From contig CM038703.1 in NCBI GenBank assembly GCA_021613375.1, forward strand, positions 56,783,257 through 56,847,256: a stretch of 64,000 nucleotides of DNA, in the 5' to 3' direction. Position numbers and translations under genes: made by a program. The notes beneath the pieces are model-generated. The model did not search any database. It was not told the DNA's origin and saw only the letters and a program-made list of their open reading frames with translations. Below, piece by piece: positions 31,990-43,309 of this stretch (position 1 is the stretch's first letter; the number at the start of each line of letters is the position of its first letter). The stretch comes from Megaleporinus macrocephalus (Eukaryota; Chordata; Actinopteri; Characiformes; Anostomidae).

Positions 31990-33290
31990 TCTATTGCTAA
32001 GGTCGTTGAGTTGGGGTCAGCTTCCTGCTGATGTACAGAACCAGGTTCTCAGCAGAGCCAGTCAGCAGAGCTCCATGTCCTGTTTCAGACACGTCTGTTT
32101 GTATGATGGATAGCCAATCGATGTGTGGGGTTTTCAGGATGGGTTCAGAGGTTAGGTGGGTTTTTAATGTAATAAAGCAGCTTCTGATTTGGCTGTCCAC
32201 TATATCCTTTTTGTGCTTATTGGCTTCTGTAGGTCGATTGTAGAGAAATTAAAAACAAATTTCCTGTAGTAGCCAGCCGATACTGCATGTCCTTTTTTGT
32301 GAGTTGAGAGGCAATCACTTTTTTCTCATGGACAATAAAGCCCTCTCCCTATCCTATAACCCAGATAATGAGCCTCCATGTGACCCAAATGGTACTTCAG
32401 AGGGTAAGCTGTAAGATGGTTAGGGTTAGCGTCAGCCCCATGTAAGCTAGCCAATGTCTCCTCCAGGCAATGTAATGTCCTCTCAGATACCAGATGGCCA
32501 CTAAGAGGATGGTGATGACCTAGGGCCAAAAGGCTTGTCAATTTTGTTTCCCAAGTGTTTCAATCAGTCATCTTCCTATTGTTACTTTGCAAAGCTGCTC
32601 TCCTGCTGGACCTGGAGGTAAAGAGAAGAGAGAGGGTTAGTGATGCTGTATCTCTGATCTTTTGAGTCAGCATCTTTGCTGATGACCTCTTTCTGAGCCA
32701 AACAAGCCTTTAGCTACAGCCTCAGCTCCAAAGGTGTTGATTTGGAGCCATCTGGTGGTAATTTGCAGGAATTGTATCATTTGTTGCCATTTAATAATGA
32801 AATTTCACAGCAGCCGTCGGGGGCTAGTATGTGCTAGAGCGTTCAGCTCTTCTTATTTCTGGGCTTGGGCACAAAGGGGAGCATGGTAGTCCAACTGGGC
32901 TTTACCTGTGAAGAAAGGGTCGATGATGGACAACCATTCTTCTTTGTTCCAAACCTCTCCCGCCACACTGTTGTTGGTGTAAAAACAATGTTTCTATATC
33001 TTCACTCAGTTTGGTGAGTAGTCAGGGAGAGGGCTTGGGACCCTTCTTTCAACCTCAGGCTAGCTCTTGCGTAACCTTTTGTTGGCAGAAGTTGCATTTC
33101 TGTAGGTACTGGCCCATGCCTTTGCCCACCAACAGCCTGGGAAAAGGGAAATTGCCTAGGCAGTGAGTATCCAGGCCATGGGGCAATTCTGCAGGAATGG
33201 CACTCAGTCTGCTGTAGGAGGCTAAAGAAATATAGAGAGAGGTTTGGGCACAGCGTTGACACTAACCCATCAGCTCTGTGGAACACCACA
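31990..33290 (-). mobile_element. Decayed Gmr1-like gypsy remnant
   Basis: Read on the - strand from right to left. A gag-like capsid scrap at about 32960-32870 (WLSIIDPFFTGKAQL-like) comes first. Next, at 32541, is an integrase zinc-finger piece (LGHHHPLSGHLVSERTLHCLEE), fused by deletion to the end of the RT thumb (YHLGHMEAHYLGYRIGRG). At 32200-31997 an RNase H start follows (LTSEPILKTPHI, SIIQTDVSETGHGALL, LYISRKLTPTQ). Integrase precedes RT and RNase H, as in the element at 24-31 kb. The intervening regions are unreadable or deleted. Confidence 0.65.
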
Positions 33291-33439
33291 CTTTTGTATA
33301 AACAGATGATTCAGCTTTTACATTTAGAAGCTGATAGTGATCATTCAGGTTAAATCTGAACCAGGACAAAGCTTTTCATAATTTTACACTATGATGAAGC
33401 ATAAATCCAGATTAAACATTTTGATGTATATCACTCCTA

Positions 33440-33880
33440 GGCATGTAAGAATGTAGTTATTGTGCCACACCTGGACCCTCAAAACCATCTGTCTATTCAT
33501 GTGAAGTTTAAAAAGAGCAAACCTCCTGCCTCCATACTCTCTATGTTCTAAAGGAGAACAAAGAAGAGCATCCTGACCATTTTTTGGGTCCCTTAATCTT
33601 CCAACAAGAATCAAGAACAAAACAGTGCCAACATAATGAACAGGAACAAGGCCCAAATCAGCAACTGAGAATAAAAAGCACAGAGAGGGACAGAACCATA
33701 AAACCACCTATTCAGAAAAATTACTAAACCTTTTTCCAGAACAGATTTTCATAGAATCATCTCCAGTTCATTCAAAGTATTTGAATATAGCTATAAAGAA
33801 AAAACATGTACCACTAAGGAATGCTGGAAAGTGTCCTCTCTTAATCCCACGGGCATTTGCAGTTCACAAGCATTTATTGT
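33440..33880 (+). other. OR4 upstream flank with gypsy empty site
   Basis: This is paralogous to the OR3 flank at 18950-19150 joined to 20364-20590. The single CAAAT at 33654-33658, followed directly by CAGCAACTGA, is the uninterrupted version of the site occupied by the gypsy at 19151-20358. Confidence 0.7.
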
Positions 33881-33886
33881 TTAACT

Positions 33887-34116
33887 GTTGCAATGGAAAC
33901 GAGGGTGGACGGAGCTGGGGACTAGTCAGTAAACAATGAGATGTCACTGTTTGAGAAAGTATAAATACACACTAAGTCACTTTCTTCATCACAGCATGAT
34001 TGTAAGACTACAGGTCATCATTTCTGATCATTTGTAGCAGACGATGGCTGAGGAAATGTGACCAACACCAGATATTACGGACAAACAAAAAAAAAATATT
34101 TTATGGGTCATTTCAG
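33887..34116 (+). promoter_or_regulatory. OR4 promoter module and putative 5'UTR intron
   Basis: X-box-like GTTGCAATGGAAAC (33887-33900), forkhead-like GTAAACA (33929-33935), TATAAATA (33960-33967), CAGCATGATT followed by GTAAGAC (possible donor at 34002), and ATTTCAG (possible acceptor ending at 34116). The ATG is 158 bases after the end of the TATA box. Confidence 0.55.
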
Positions 34117-34124
34117 CAGAACTC

Positions 34125-35063
34125 ATGGATAATTTTTCTGATGTGACGTACTTTTTAATGGAGGGACATATAGAACTACATAAGTACAGATATTTTTATT
34201 TTATAATTACTCTCGCAGCCTATCTGTTGATTATTTTCTGTAATGCTGTTGTCATTTATGTTATATATACAAACAGATGTCTCCATGAGCCCATGTACAT
34301 ATTTATTGCTGCTTTACTTTTTAATTCTCTCTTTGGAACGACGGCTCTTTATCCTAAACTGCTGATTGATTTTTTTTCTGAAAGACCAGTCACTTCTTAC
34401 TCAGCCTGTCTGTTTCAGGCCTTTTGCATTTATACTTATGGAGCTGCAGAGTTTGCACTGTTATCAGCTATGGCGTATGACAGATATGTGTCTATATGTA
34501 AACCATTACTATATCCAACTCTTATAAACATCTCCACTGTTAGAAAACTCTTATTATTCTGTTGGTTTTTTTCTGCCACTAATATTGGGATATTAATAAT
34601 ACTGACTTACCAAGTTAAGCTGTGCAGATTTAATTTAGACAGAATTTACTGTAATGAATATGCAATCGCTAAATTAAGCTGTGGAGACACAACTGTTAAC
34701 TATTCATATGGATTGTTTGTTTTAACTATTGCTGCATTTCCACCTGTGATCTTTGTAATCTATTCATATGTTAGAATACTTGATGTCTGTTTAAAGAATT
34801 CAAAGGATTTTAGAAGAAAAGCTTTTCAGACCTGTTTCCCTCACCTCTTCATTTTCACCATTTTCTCAGCTTTTTGCTGCTTTGAGGTGATTAACACCAG
34901 ATTTGGTGGAAATATACCTCCTATTGTTTCAGAGATAATGTCTATTGAAAATATGGTCATTACGCCTCTTATTAATCCGATTATGTACGGTTTAAAGTTG
35001 CAAGAGATTTTCAGTAGAATCAAAAAGTTGATGTGGAAAAGGAAGATACACATGTCTTTTTAA
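34125..35063 (+). CDS. Odorant receptor OR4 (intact, 312 aa)
   Basis: The same receptor type as OR3 and the same length. N-glycosylation motif NFS at residues 3-5; LHEPMY at 53-58; MAYDRY at 116-121; VCLKNSKDFRRKAFQTCFPHL before TM6; PLINPIMY at 281-288; basic C-terminus ending KRKIHMSF. It differs from OR3 mainly in TM6 (LFIFTIFSAFCCFEV) and the third extracellular loop (RFGGNIPPIVSE). The difference is local, in an otherwise near-identical gene, which fits gene conversion or selection on this region. Likely expressed in olfactory sensory neurons by family membership. Confidence 0.95.
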   Translation: MDNFSDVTYFLMEGHIELHKYRYFYFIITLAAYLLIIFCNAVVIYVIYTNRCLHEPMYIFIAALLFNSLFGTTALYPKLLIDFFSERPVTSYSACLFQAFCIYTYGAAEFALLSAMAYDRYVSICKPLLYPTLINISTVRKLLLFCWFFSATNIGILIILTYQVKLCRFNLDRIYCNEYAIAKLSCGDTTVNYSYGLFVLTIAAFPPVIFVIYSYVRILDVCLKNSKDFRRKAFQTCFPHLFIFTIFSAFCCFEVINTRFGGNIPPIVSEIMSIENMVITPLINPIMYGLKLQEIFSRIKKLMWKRKIHMSF

Positions 35064-36312
35064 ACTTCTTTTTATTCTGCTTAATTATGATTAAAACATA
35101 TATCTCTGTATTTTATCTGTTTCCGTAAAAAAGTTAAAAATCTACCAGAATAAGCACAGTGACCAAGAAGACTGTATTGATAACATTTTTTTACTTTACT
35201 AAAAAAATTAAGCTGTAAAATAATCATGCCAAAAACAATTTACAATTTACTCTGTAAACTGAACTGTGATAAATTAATATAATCATGTTTCTGCCAGGAC
35301 AGTCAGGTGAGCTGGCTTAACCCAAACCCAAGGGTGCACGGCCATGCAAATGAAAGGCATACAGTATTAGGTTTTGAGTGTTTACTGTAAACTACTTCCT
35401 TAGATATGATCCCACTCCAACACTAAACCTGAGACTATAACTGTCATGATGTAAATGCTGGACATTTCTTTCAGTCATATGTACATTTATGTTCCTTGTC
35501 AAGTCATTGTTACAAACATGAATCAACAACCTTTTTTTTTAACTCCAGCACTCATTGTTGCCGGCCCACTGATCTTTAGCTCACACAAGCACCTCACCCA
35601 TGTTTAGGGCTGTTTGGAAGTTTATTGAGAAACCTCTGGTGACATGCTTCTTTAAGAATTGTCTTGTTTACTTAAGTTTCTGTGCCTGCTTACCATGAAC
35701 TGCTTTAAAACGACCTTCCTGTGCACTGGCCTTAAATTGTCACATTTATCATTAAAATATACTCCATATTAAAGTAACGTAATCTGATTACTTTCTGCTT
35801 CTGTTGCATTCCTTCAGCAATTTGTAAATTTAAATTTGAGTTTAAATATATATACACGCTGTGAAAGGGTGATATTTTCTCCTCAGGAACAAGTAATGTA
35901 CAGTTTATCACATTGAGACTAGCTTAAGTAATCACTGTGGAATTATTAATTTCATACAAGATATAAAAACAATGTAGATAAAAACATCAATAATGTGAAC
36001 AATAACATATTAAAATAATTAAAATCCACAGATAAATCTGATGAGCTGAACCCTCATCAACAGTCATTATATACAGAGGACATTCTGAAAACTGGCCTGG
36101 CTGTACTGGATCATAAGGTTTCATTCCAGTGAGTCATGCTTTTATGATCTTGACATATAGCTGCTTCCTGATCAGCTCTCATTGATATCAGCAGATTACA
36201 GAGTCACTAATAATAAATTCATACATATTAAGATTTTGTGCTATCACTGGCTTAACTACTGAAGAAAGAAACCATGAACAAAATTAACAGGACTGTTCCC
36301 GAGACCCCACAC
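35064..36312 (+). repeat. OR4 3' flank, duplicate of the OR3 flank
   Basis: No gene. Collinear with 21779-22840, with small indels. It carries about 180 extra bases near 36160-36260 that OR3 lacks or lost. Confidence 0.7.
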
Positions 36313-37150
36313 TCTTTTCACTTTAGTTAATGTTAGCTCACCTCAGTTTTAAACTCTAGTCAAAAAATTATTACTATTTAGTCAAATTGTAGAAATGTAT
36401 GGAGTTAAAAACAAGAATAAATATATACTCCTAGATCAGATTAGATCAAATTAATCTGCTGCTGTAGAATCTGCTGAAGTGGATATTTGATGATGCGGAT
36501 GTTACATGACCGATTCTGATCTTTCCAGGAAACTGCTGCAGATAAAACAATAAAATAATAAGTACTGAAATTTTATAGACTTGCTGATTTAAACCGTGCA
36601 CTGCTGCGTGTGTGTTTTTCCTGTGTACTTCTCCAAATAATAAATTGAAAATCTACATGATTTGTGAGAAATATTCACTAATTCACTAAAGTCTGTGCCT
36701 AAATGCTGGCCAGAAGACAGTTGGCCAGGGCTGGAACAAGATGAGGAGCCAGCACTACACAAGGCTCAAGGCATTTAGGAAGACAGAAGCCACTGGGCCT
36801 TTCAGCTGCAGGCTGGGGGACAGGAGCTAATAAGCCATCGGTTACAGGGAGGAGGACAGGGGCTACAAAGTTTTACACAAAAAGGCCCAGGTTTTACCCC
36901 CTTATAGGGTTTATGTCTGTGCTACCAACCTTCTACCAACCACCACACCCGCTAGGGGTAGGTTCGAAAGGATGCGGCCTCTGCTCCATGTTCATTACTG
37001 TGGTCTCAGTGCTATCACAGAAAAGGACTGATGTCCTCTGCCCCCTATGCCAACTGCCTTCAAGATACTGCAGCCAGCATTCATATTATCCAAGCTGGAC
37101 TTGTGCAGTGCCTATAACTTTGTTCATATAAAGCAGGGTAATAATTAAAA
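36313..37150. other. Intergenic with a short 36-bp minisatellite block
   Basis: Mostly unrecognised. At about 36765-36870 there are three degenerate minisatellite units (GCCACTGGGCCTTTCAG, GGACAGGAGC, GGAGGAGGACAGGGGC words). Confidence 0.45.
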
Positions 37151-37369
37151 GATTGCATTTATTACCCCTTTATGTCAGGCAGGGCCTGCACTCCATGATC
37201 TTCGGCCCCAGCGTCTGCTCAGTCTGCTGCATGGAGAGAGCAACAGCAGGGGAGAGACCAGAGGAGAAATCACCTTGGTGAAATCAGTCTTGGTGAGGAG
37301 TTTGTTTGACTGAGGTTCCCTGGTGGCTTTTAACTCTGCTGCTTTAGTCTGGGAAAGTAGAGACTACGT

Positions 37370-38416
37370 CCCCCTAAGAAACACGCCAGAAAGAGGGCCC
37401 CCCAGATGCCCAGCAGGCCAGCAAGCAGAAGAGGGCATTCGCGTTTCCGTGCACATGCTGTACCTGGAACAGTAAGTCCTGTAGGGAGAGGAACCAATGG
37501 GTGACCCGAGGGCTGGAGTCCTTAGCCCAGGCCAGCCACTGTAGGTGGGCATGGGCCGTGACCAGGATAAAGTCTACCCATGAAGTAGAACTTGATTTTC
37601 TCTACCGCCTGTAGAGGAACATGGGATGCTCCTCCCCATCAAAATCCTGCACTAGGACTTTTCCGAGCCCCTGCTCTGAAGCGTCCATGTGTATCTGGAA
37701 TGATCGGTCGAAGTCCGGGCTCCTTAGGACGGATTCGGAAGTCAGGCAGGCCTTCAGGAGCTCAAAGATGACCTCTGCCTTGAGGGTCTCCAGCTGGTCC
37801 TTCCTAGTAAGGTCAGAAAGAGGGGAGGCAATGGAGCAGAAGTTAGGTACAAACTGCTGATAGGAGCCGGCCAACACCAAAAAGGCACGTACCTGTTTTT
37901 TTCACTGGGCCTCACCTGAAGTCCTCGCCCAATCCGATAACTGAGGTAGTGGGCCTCGGTAAGCCCCAGGTGGCACTTTCCAGGGTTAGGGGTGAGTCCA
38001 GCCTCGCAGAGGCGACTCAATAGCCTCCTCAGGTAGTCGACATGTTCGGACCACATCTCCCAGTGGACGATGACGTTGTCCAGGTAGGCCACTGTGAAGG
38101 TCTGAAGTGGCCATAGGACCACATCCATGAGATGCTGAAAGGGGACTGCAGCCTAATGCAGGCCGAATGGGAGACCCTAGTAATGCCAGTGGCCTGCAGG
38201 GGTGGCGAAGGCCATCTTTGGGCGGGCCTCCGGAGTAAGAACCACCTGCCAGTATCCATTGGTAAGGTCCAAGGTGGAAATGAACCAGGCCTTACCTATA
38301 CGATCAATCAGGACGTCCACCCGGGGAAGAGTGTAAGAGTCGAACTGTAAGACCTCATTCAGTTTTCTGAAGTCGTTGCAAAACCTCCACGAACTGTCCG
38401 GATTGGATACACTCAA
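37370..38416 (-). pseudogene. Gmr1-like reverse transcriptase/RNase H
   Basis: RT reads DSSWRFCNDFRKLNEV, LPRVDVLIDRIGKA and WFISTLDLTNGYWQVVLTPEARPKMAFATP. After a frameshift comes FTVAYLDNVIVHWEMW, in which the YLDD active site has become YLDN, and then CHLGLTEAHYLSYRIGRGL. RNase H follows: LAGSYQQFVPNF, IASPLSDLTRKDQ, SFQIHMDASEQGLGKVLVQ and EEHPMFLYRR. After a stop it continues with AHAHLQWLAWAKDSSPRVTHWFLSLQD. Several frameshifts and the lost catalytic Asp make it inactive. Confidence 0.8.
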
Positions 38417-38565
38417 TCTCCTCTATAACTGCCTCAGGCCTCAACTGTCACCCCCACAGGTGTCCGGATGTCGTGTTGGACATCCTGGGTCTGACCAGGG
38501 GTGACAAGTACCAAGTAGCCAGGAACTTACAAGTGGTTGTGGGGACCAATACAAGGACAAGGTCC

Positions 38566-39490
38566 ACCACCAGGTTCGGGGGTTGCCACCACGACAGGCA
38601 CCGACAACCTTGCGGCCACAGCTTCGGTCCACCGCCTCGACAGTGGAGGTGCGGAACATAGCCCATTTAAACTCAATGTCCCCAGCCTCACAGTCCTAGT
38701 GCCAAGTGCACTTATGAACCCCCTTGTGCTTGAACATGGTGTTCGTTATGGACAAACTATCAGAGAGGCCGTTCCTCCCAATCACTCTCCTCCAAGTTTC
38801 ACTGTCATTGCCCACGTGAGCATTGAAGTCCCCCAGTAGAAAAAAGGAGTCCTCAATAGGGGCACTTTTCAGCACTCCCTCTAAGGACTCTAAGAAGGCC
38901 GGGTACTCCGTGCTGCTGTTCGCCGCATAAGCGCAGACAACAGTCAGAGCCCATTACCCAACCTGAGGGGACAGGGAAAGTACCCTCTCATCCACTGGGG
39001 AGAACCCCAATATACAGGCGTCCAGCCAGGGGGCTACCAACAAGCCCACTCCTGCCGACGCCTCTCACCCTGTGCAACTCCAGAGTGAAACAAAGTCCAC
39101 CCCCATCTCAAGGATATTGGTTCCAGAGCCCACACTGTGTGTTGAGGTGAGCCCAACTATATCTAGCTGGTACCTCTCAACCTCACACAGCAGCTCAGGC
39201 TCCTTTCCCACCAGAGAGGTTACATTCGATGTACCCAGAGCCAGTTTCAGTAACCAAGGATCAGAGCGCCTAGGCCTTCGCCTTCAACTGCCACCCGATC
39301 CACATAGCACCAGACCCCCATTCCCCCTCCTACAGGTGGTGGGCCCATGGGAGGGTGGACCTATATATCTCCTTTGGGCTAAGTCCAGCCAGGCCCCATG
39401 GGTGAAAGCCTGGATCACCAAGAGCCCCTCCCCCAGGCCTGGCTCCAGGGTGGGGTCCCAGTAACCCTAGTCCAGGCGAGGGATGCTGAG
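38566..39490 (-). mobile_element. LINE endonuclease fragment nested in the gypsy
   Basis: On the - strand the fragments read LALGTSNVTSLVGKEPELL (start of an AP-endonuclease domain), VERYQLDIVGLTST, and VGLLVAPWLDACILGFSPVD. They continue with [35 protein letters not shown] (the catalytic GDFN block) and RKVVGACRGGNPRTWW. The preceding 200 bases look like the element's 5'UTR. RT is absent. This is a different LINE lineage from the CR1/L2 types at 24.7 and 43.3 kb; I do not assign a clade. The ends are approximate. Confidence 0.7.
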
Positions 39491-39830
39491 TCCTTACAGA
39501 GGTCATCATGGGGGTTTATTTGGATCACTCTTTGTCTGTCCCATCACCCAGGACCAGTTTGCCATGGGAGAGCCTACCAGGGGCTGTTGCCCTCGACAAC
39601 ATTGCTTCTGAGATCACACAAGCACACAAACCCCTCCACCGAAGTAAGGTGGTGATCCAAGTATGTGATCCTCAGGTGGTTGACCACATGTCCGAGTGGA
39701 TGATGATGTTGGGGCACTGGTGGAGGCTTCTTGGGCGAAGTTAGTTGGCACCTTGCACAGCACTGACAGAAGTTTTTGACCTCTGCATGGATGGAAAGTC
39801 AGTATAAGTGGGGCTTGATGCGGGCCAGGC

Positions 39831-40224
39831 TGTTTTCATAGGCCGCCCTCACAGCGGGTGGTGGTGAGTCAGGTGTATGACCACGTCATTGCATGACCTG
39901 GGGAGGATGAGCACCTCCTGGGGGCCCTCTGGAAGTTGACGAACCAGGTACAGAAGATTTTTTTAGTCCCTTTCAAAATGTCTACTTCAAGCAAGTTGCT
40001 CAGCAATGTAGTGATTAGCAATCAGTTCATTTCTAAGCCCTGGCTTATTACCAGACCTCAAGCAAGGAAAATCATAGGAACTAAATCAGGAACAGCAAAT
40101 TCAAAAACAGAAACAGTACTGTGATCCAAAAAAGAGAAATGGAGCCTAAACTGGAACCCGTGACAGAAAAAAGCAGGGACAATAACAGACCCCACATCAG
40201 GGACAGGAACAATCTGTTCATAGA
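39831..40224. other. Intergenic, nothing recognised
   Basis: No gene seen. The left part may still be degraded gypsy; the right part leads into the OR5 duplication block. Confidence 0.4.
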
Positions 40225-40582
40225 TAGAAAAAGTATTATATTAGTTATCAGAACAGAACTGGGGTCAAAGATACATTAACAGAAATAGAATAAAAACAGC
40301 AACTGATATTAGACAGAGACAAAAAAAATATTCTATTTGTCTGATTATTGTTTTCAAAGAGAATGTTTTGTTTGACTGTTGCAATGGGAACAAGGGTGGG
40401 CAGAGCTGGGGACTAGTCAATGAGATGTCACGAATTGAAAAAGTATAAATACACACAAATTCACTTTCTTTACCATAGCATGACTGTAAGGCAACAGTTC
40501 ATCAGTCCTTTCTAGCAGATGATGCCCGACTGAAATGTAACCAACACCAGATTATACTCACAAACTAAATGTGTCACTTCAG
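40225..40582 (+). promoter_or_regulatory. OR5 upstream region, promoter module, transposon empty site
   Basis: Paralogous to the OR1 upstream region. The uninterrupted TTATTGTTTTCAAAGAGAAT (about 40346-40365) corresponds to the site occupied by the TTAA element at 450-2181. Motifs: X-box-like GTTGCAATGGGAAC (40378-40391), TATAAATA (40444-40451), CAGCATGACT-type block (here TAGCATGACT) with GTAAG (possible donor at 40486), and CACTTCAG (possible acceptor ending at 40582). The forkhead-like GTAAACA of the sisters is missing because of a short deletion between ACTAGTCA and ATGAGATGTCAC. Confidence 0.55.
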
Positions 40583-40590
40583 GTAAACTC

Positions 40591-41511
40591 ATGGATAATT
40601 CTTCTGAAGTTATGTACTTCTTAATGGAGGGACATATAGAACTGCATAAGTACAGATATTTTTATTTTATAATATCTCTTGCAGTCTATCTGTTGATTAT
40701 TTGCTTTAATGTGGTTGTAATTTTTATTATATACACAAACAGATGTCTCCATGAGCCAATGTACATGTTCATCGCTGCTTTACTTTTCAATTCTCTTATT
40801 GGAACAACAGCTCTTTATCCTAAACTGCTGATTGATTTTCTGTCTGTAAGACCAGTCACTTCTTACTCAGCATGTCTGTTTCAGGCCTTTTGTATTTACA
40901 CATATGGAGCTTCTGAGTTTACTCTATTATCAGCTATGGCGTATGACAGATATGTGTCTATATGTAAACCATTACAATATCCAACACTTATAAAAATCTC
41001 CACTGTTAAAAAGATTTTATTTCTCTGTTGGTTTTATGCTGCCTGTGATGTTGGAATATCAATAATACTAATTAACCAACTTAAGCTGTGTAGATTTAAT
41101 TTAAGCAGAATTTACTGTAATGATTACTCAATCGCTAAATTAAGCTGTGGAGACACAACTGTTAGTAATTCTTATGGACTGTTTGGTTTAATTATTGCTG
41201 TATTTCCACCTGTGACCTTCATATTCTACTCATATGTTAGAATAATTGATGTCTGCTTAAAGAACTCTAAAGATTTCAGAAGAAAAGCTCTACAGACCTG
41301 CTTCCCTCACCTTATTGTTTGTATCAGTTTTTCCGTTAATTCCTGCTTTGAAGTGATTAATTCCAGACTGGAAGGAAATGTACCTCTTATTCTTTCTGTG
41401 TTAGTGTCTATTGAAAATATGGTAATTCCTCCTTTAATTAATCCCATTATGTATGGTTTAAAACTGCAAGAGATTTTCACCAGACTCCAGAAAATGTTGA
41501 AACGAAAATGA
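40591..41511 (+). CDS. Odorant receptor OR5 (intact, 306 aa)
   Basis: The intact sister of pseudogene OR1. N-glycosylation site NSS at 3-5; LHEPMYMF from 53; MAYDRY at 116-121; FRRKALQTCFPHL before TM6; PLINPIMYGLK in TM7; short basic tail LQKMLKRK. The tail is six residues shorter than in OR3 and OR4. Start chosen as in its sisters. Relative to OR1 it shows changes at several TM3 to TM5 positions (for example NQLKL for YQLKL), but the frame is kept. Flanks on both sides are shared with OR1, so the pair arose by a segmental duplication of at least 2 kb. Confidence 0.95.
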   Translation: MDNSSEVMYFLMEGHIELHKYRYFYFIISLAVYLLIICFNVVVIFIIYTNRCLHEPMYMFIAALLFNSLIGTTALYPKLLIDFLSVRPVTSYSACLFQAFCIYTYGASEFTLLSAMAYDRYVSICKPLQYPTLIKISTVKKILFLCWFYAACDVGISIILINQLKLCRFNLSRIYCNDYSIAKLSCGDTTVSNSYGLFGLIIAVFPPVTFIFYSYVRIIDVCLKNSKDFRRKALQTCFPHLIVCISFSVNSCFEVINSRLEGNVPLILSVLVSIENMVIPPLINPIMYGLKLQEIFTRLQKMLKRK

Positions 41512-42189
41512 TGTGTTATGTCTTTTAGAATGTTCTCCTTTAAACATTTTCAAGATTATTTTCCTTCTTCGTGCTTTTCTATTGCCATTATATTCTACAG
41601 TATGAAGCCATTCAAACTAATTGAATATATACAGTGCATATATTAAAATGTTGGCAGAGGTTGTTTTTATTACGCAATGAAAAAGAGTTTAAATTAAGTG
41701 TGTGAAATCACTGTATCACTGAACTGTGATACAGTAATATGATTATGTTTATGTTGAGACAGTAGGGTGAGCTGACTTAACCCAACCACAAGGGTGCATG
41801 GCCATGCAAGAAAAAAAGGAAATACAGTATTTGGTTGGGGTGTGTACTGTAAACTAGCTCCTTAGATATGATCCCACTCCAACACCAAACCTGAAAATAT
41901 ATTTGTCACTGTTTTGTGATTAAAATAGGAAAAGCTCCTTTAAATGTGTGTGTGGAAAATGAGTTTAATCAGGCTTTATTGGCCAAATATGTTTGCACAC
42001 CCAAGGAGCATGTATACAGTAGCTATATGTTACAGATCAGGTGATACTAGAAGTTTTAAACATAACAGCAGTTCCACAGAATTTGACAGAAACATACAGA
42101 TTCATACATCACATCTACTACACTTATACTGTAACATAGTCATCCACACGAAGAACCATAGGAAGACTAGAATAACTGGTTATGAAGGA
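41512..42189 (+). repeat. OR5 3' flank, duplicate of the OR1 flank
   Basis: No gene. Collinear with 3399-4374, with deletions; it ends where 36-bp minisatellite units begin. Confidence 0.65.
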
Positions 42190-43309
42190 GTGGTGAGGCC
42201 TTAGTGACAGGCAGGAGGATAGAAAGAGTTGGGCCCTCAGCCTCAGGTAGGAGTAATAAAGGAATTGGTTGAGGTTAGTGCAGTGTGACTTGCTTATGGG
42301 TCATTGCTGTGCTCAGAGGCATTAGAAGGCACTGTGGAACCCAGCACTAGATAAATGATGCTTTCTTAAGAACTGCTAATTGCTGTGGCACCTGCTGTGG
42401 CCTAATGGTGGCCTTCCTGAATGCAAGCCAAACCTCCTTAGAAAATACTTCTGTTATAAATGAGACTTGTGGGTTGACTGCCCTTGTAATGGAAGCAATC
42501 AGGGATCAGTGCATTGGTCAAATTACAGGAAAAAAATTACATGAAGAACAAGTCAAGTCAAGTCAAGCCAAGAGGCTTCTATTGGCATTCCATCTACTTA
42601 CAAAAAGACAGTGGAGTGAAATTTCGTTCCTCCAGGAACAACATGCTGCAATATAGAACAAAGGGTACAAAGTGCAAGCGTGCAGCCACAGATTTAACTA
42701 GAAACATTAAATACATTAAATTAACAGACAATACACACAGTAAACAGACAGGACAGTAAACAGACAGGACAGTAAACAGACAGGACAGTAAACAGACAGG
42801 ACAGTGCAGCTCAACACTCATTTCTGAACATGAGGTAGAGAATAAAGTGCAGAGAGATTTAACGTACTGTGATTTGTGAGTATATGCAGTTGGATAACAT
42901 ACACACAGCAGTTACTGAGGTAGTACTTGGTAGAAGTAAACAGTGACAGCAGCCATGTTTCAGACATACAAGAAGAGCATCAAAAGAAGTGTATGTGTAA
43001 GTATAGGGTATGTGTGTGAGGGTTTATTCAAATCCATCCCATCCAACCACAGAAATGAGGACGGGAATCACAGGGCCTTTAGCCACAGGCAGGAAAAATA
43101 AAAAGGGCTGGACGTTTTTACAGGAAGTAGGTCGGGAATTACCAAGCATTTAGCCTTAGGAAGGAGCACTGGAATGACTGGACATTTTCACAGGCAGGAA
43201 GACTAAAATTAATGGACATTTAGCCACAGGCAAGAGCAATACCTGGGCCTTTTCACCTGCAGGATTACAGGAATGACTGGTCCTTTAGCCACAGGCAGGA
43301 GGACTGCAA
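42190..43309 (+). repeat. Minisatellite blocks with an inverted LINE tail
   Basis: 36-bp family units occur at 42190-42260 and 43070-43309 (words CCTTTAGCCACAGGCAGGA, GGAATGACTGG). Between them, 42552-42660 is the reverse complement of the 3'UTR of the CR1/L2-type LINE at 24.7-27.2 kb: it starts with CAAGTCAAGTCAAGTCAAG and includes TCCTCCAGGA. At about 42734-42803 a 16-base unit (ACAGTAAACAGACAGG) is repeated four times. 42261-42540 is unrecognised. Confidence 0.7.

Larger units (their letters stand above)
37151..39830 (-). mobile_element. Gmr1-like gypsy remnant with nested LINE
   Basis: On the - strand: the integrase zinc-finger end (about 39830-39700, EVKNFCQCCARCQLTSPK), then a LINE insertion (about 39490-38566), the integrase C-terminal module (about 38565-38470, LVPTTTCKFLATWY), RT (38416 to about 37900) and RNase H (37880 to about 37400). 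Integrase again precedes RT. The integrase core is missing on both sides of the LINE. Decay is moderate. Confidence 0.75.
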
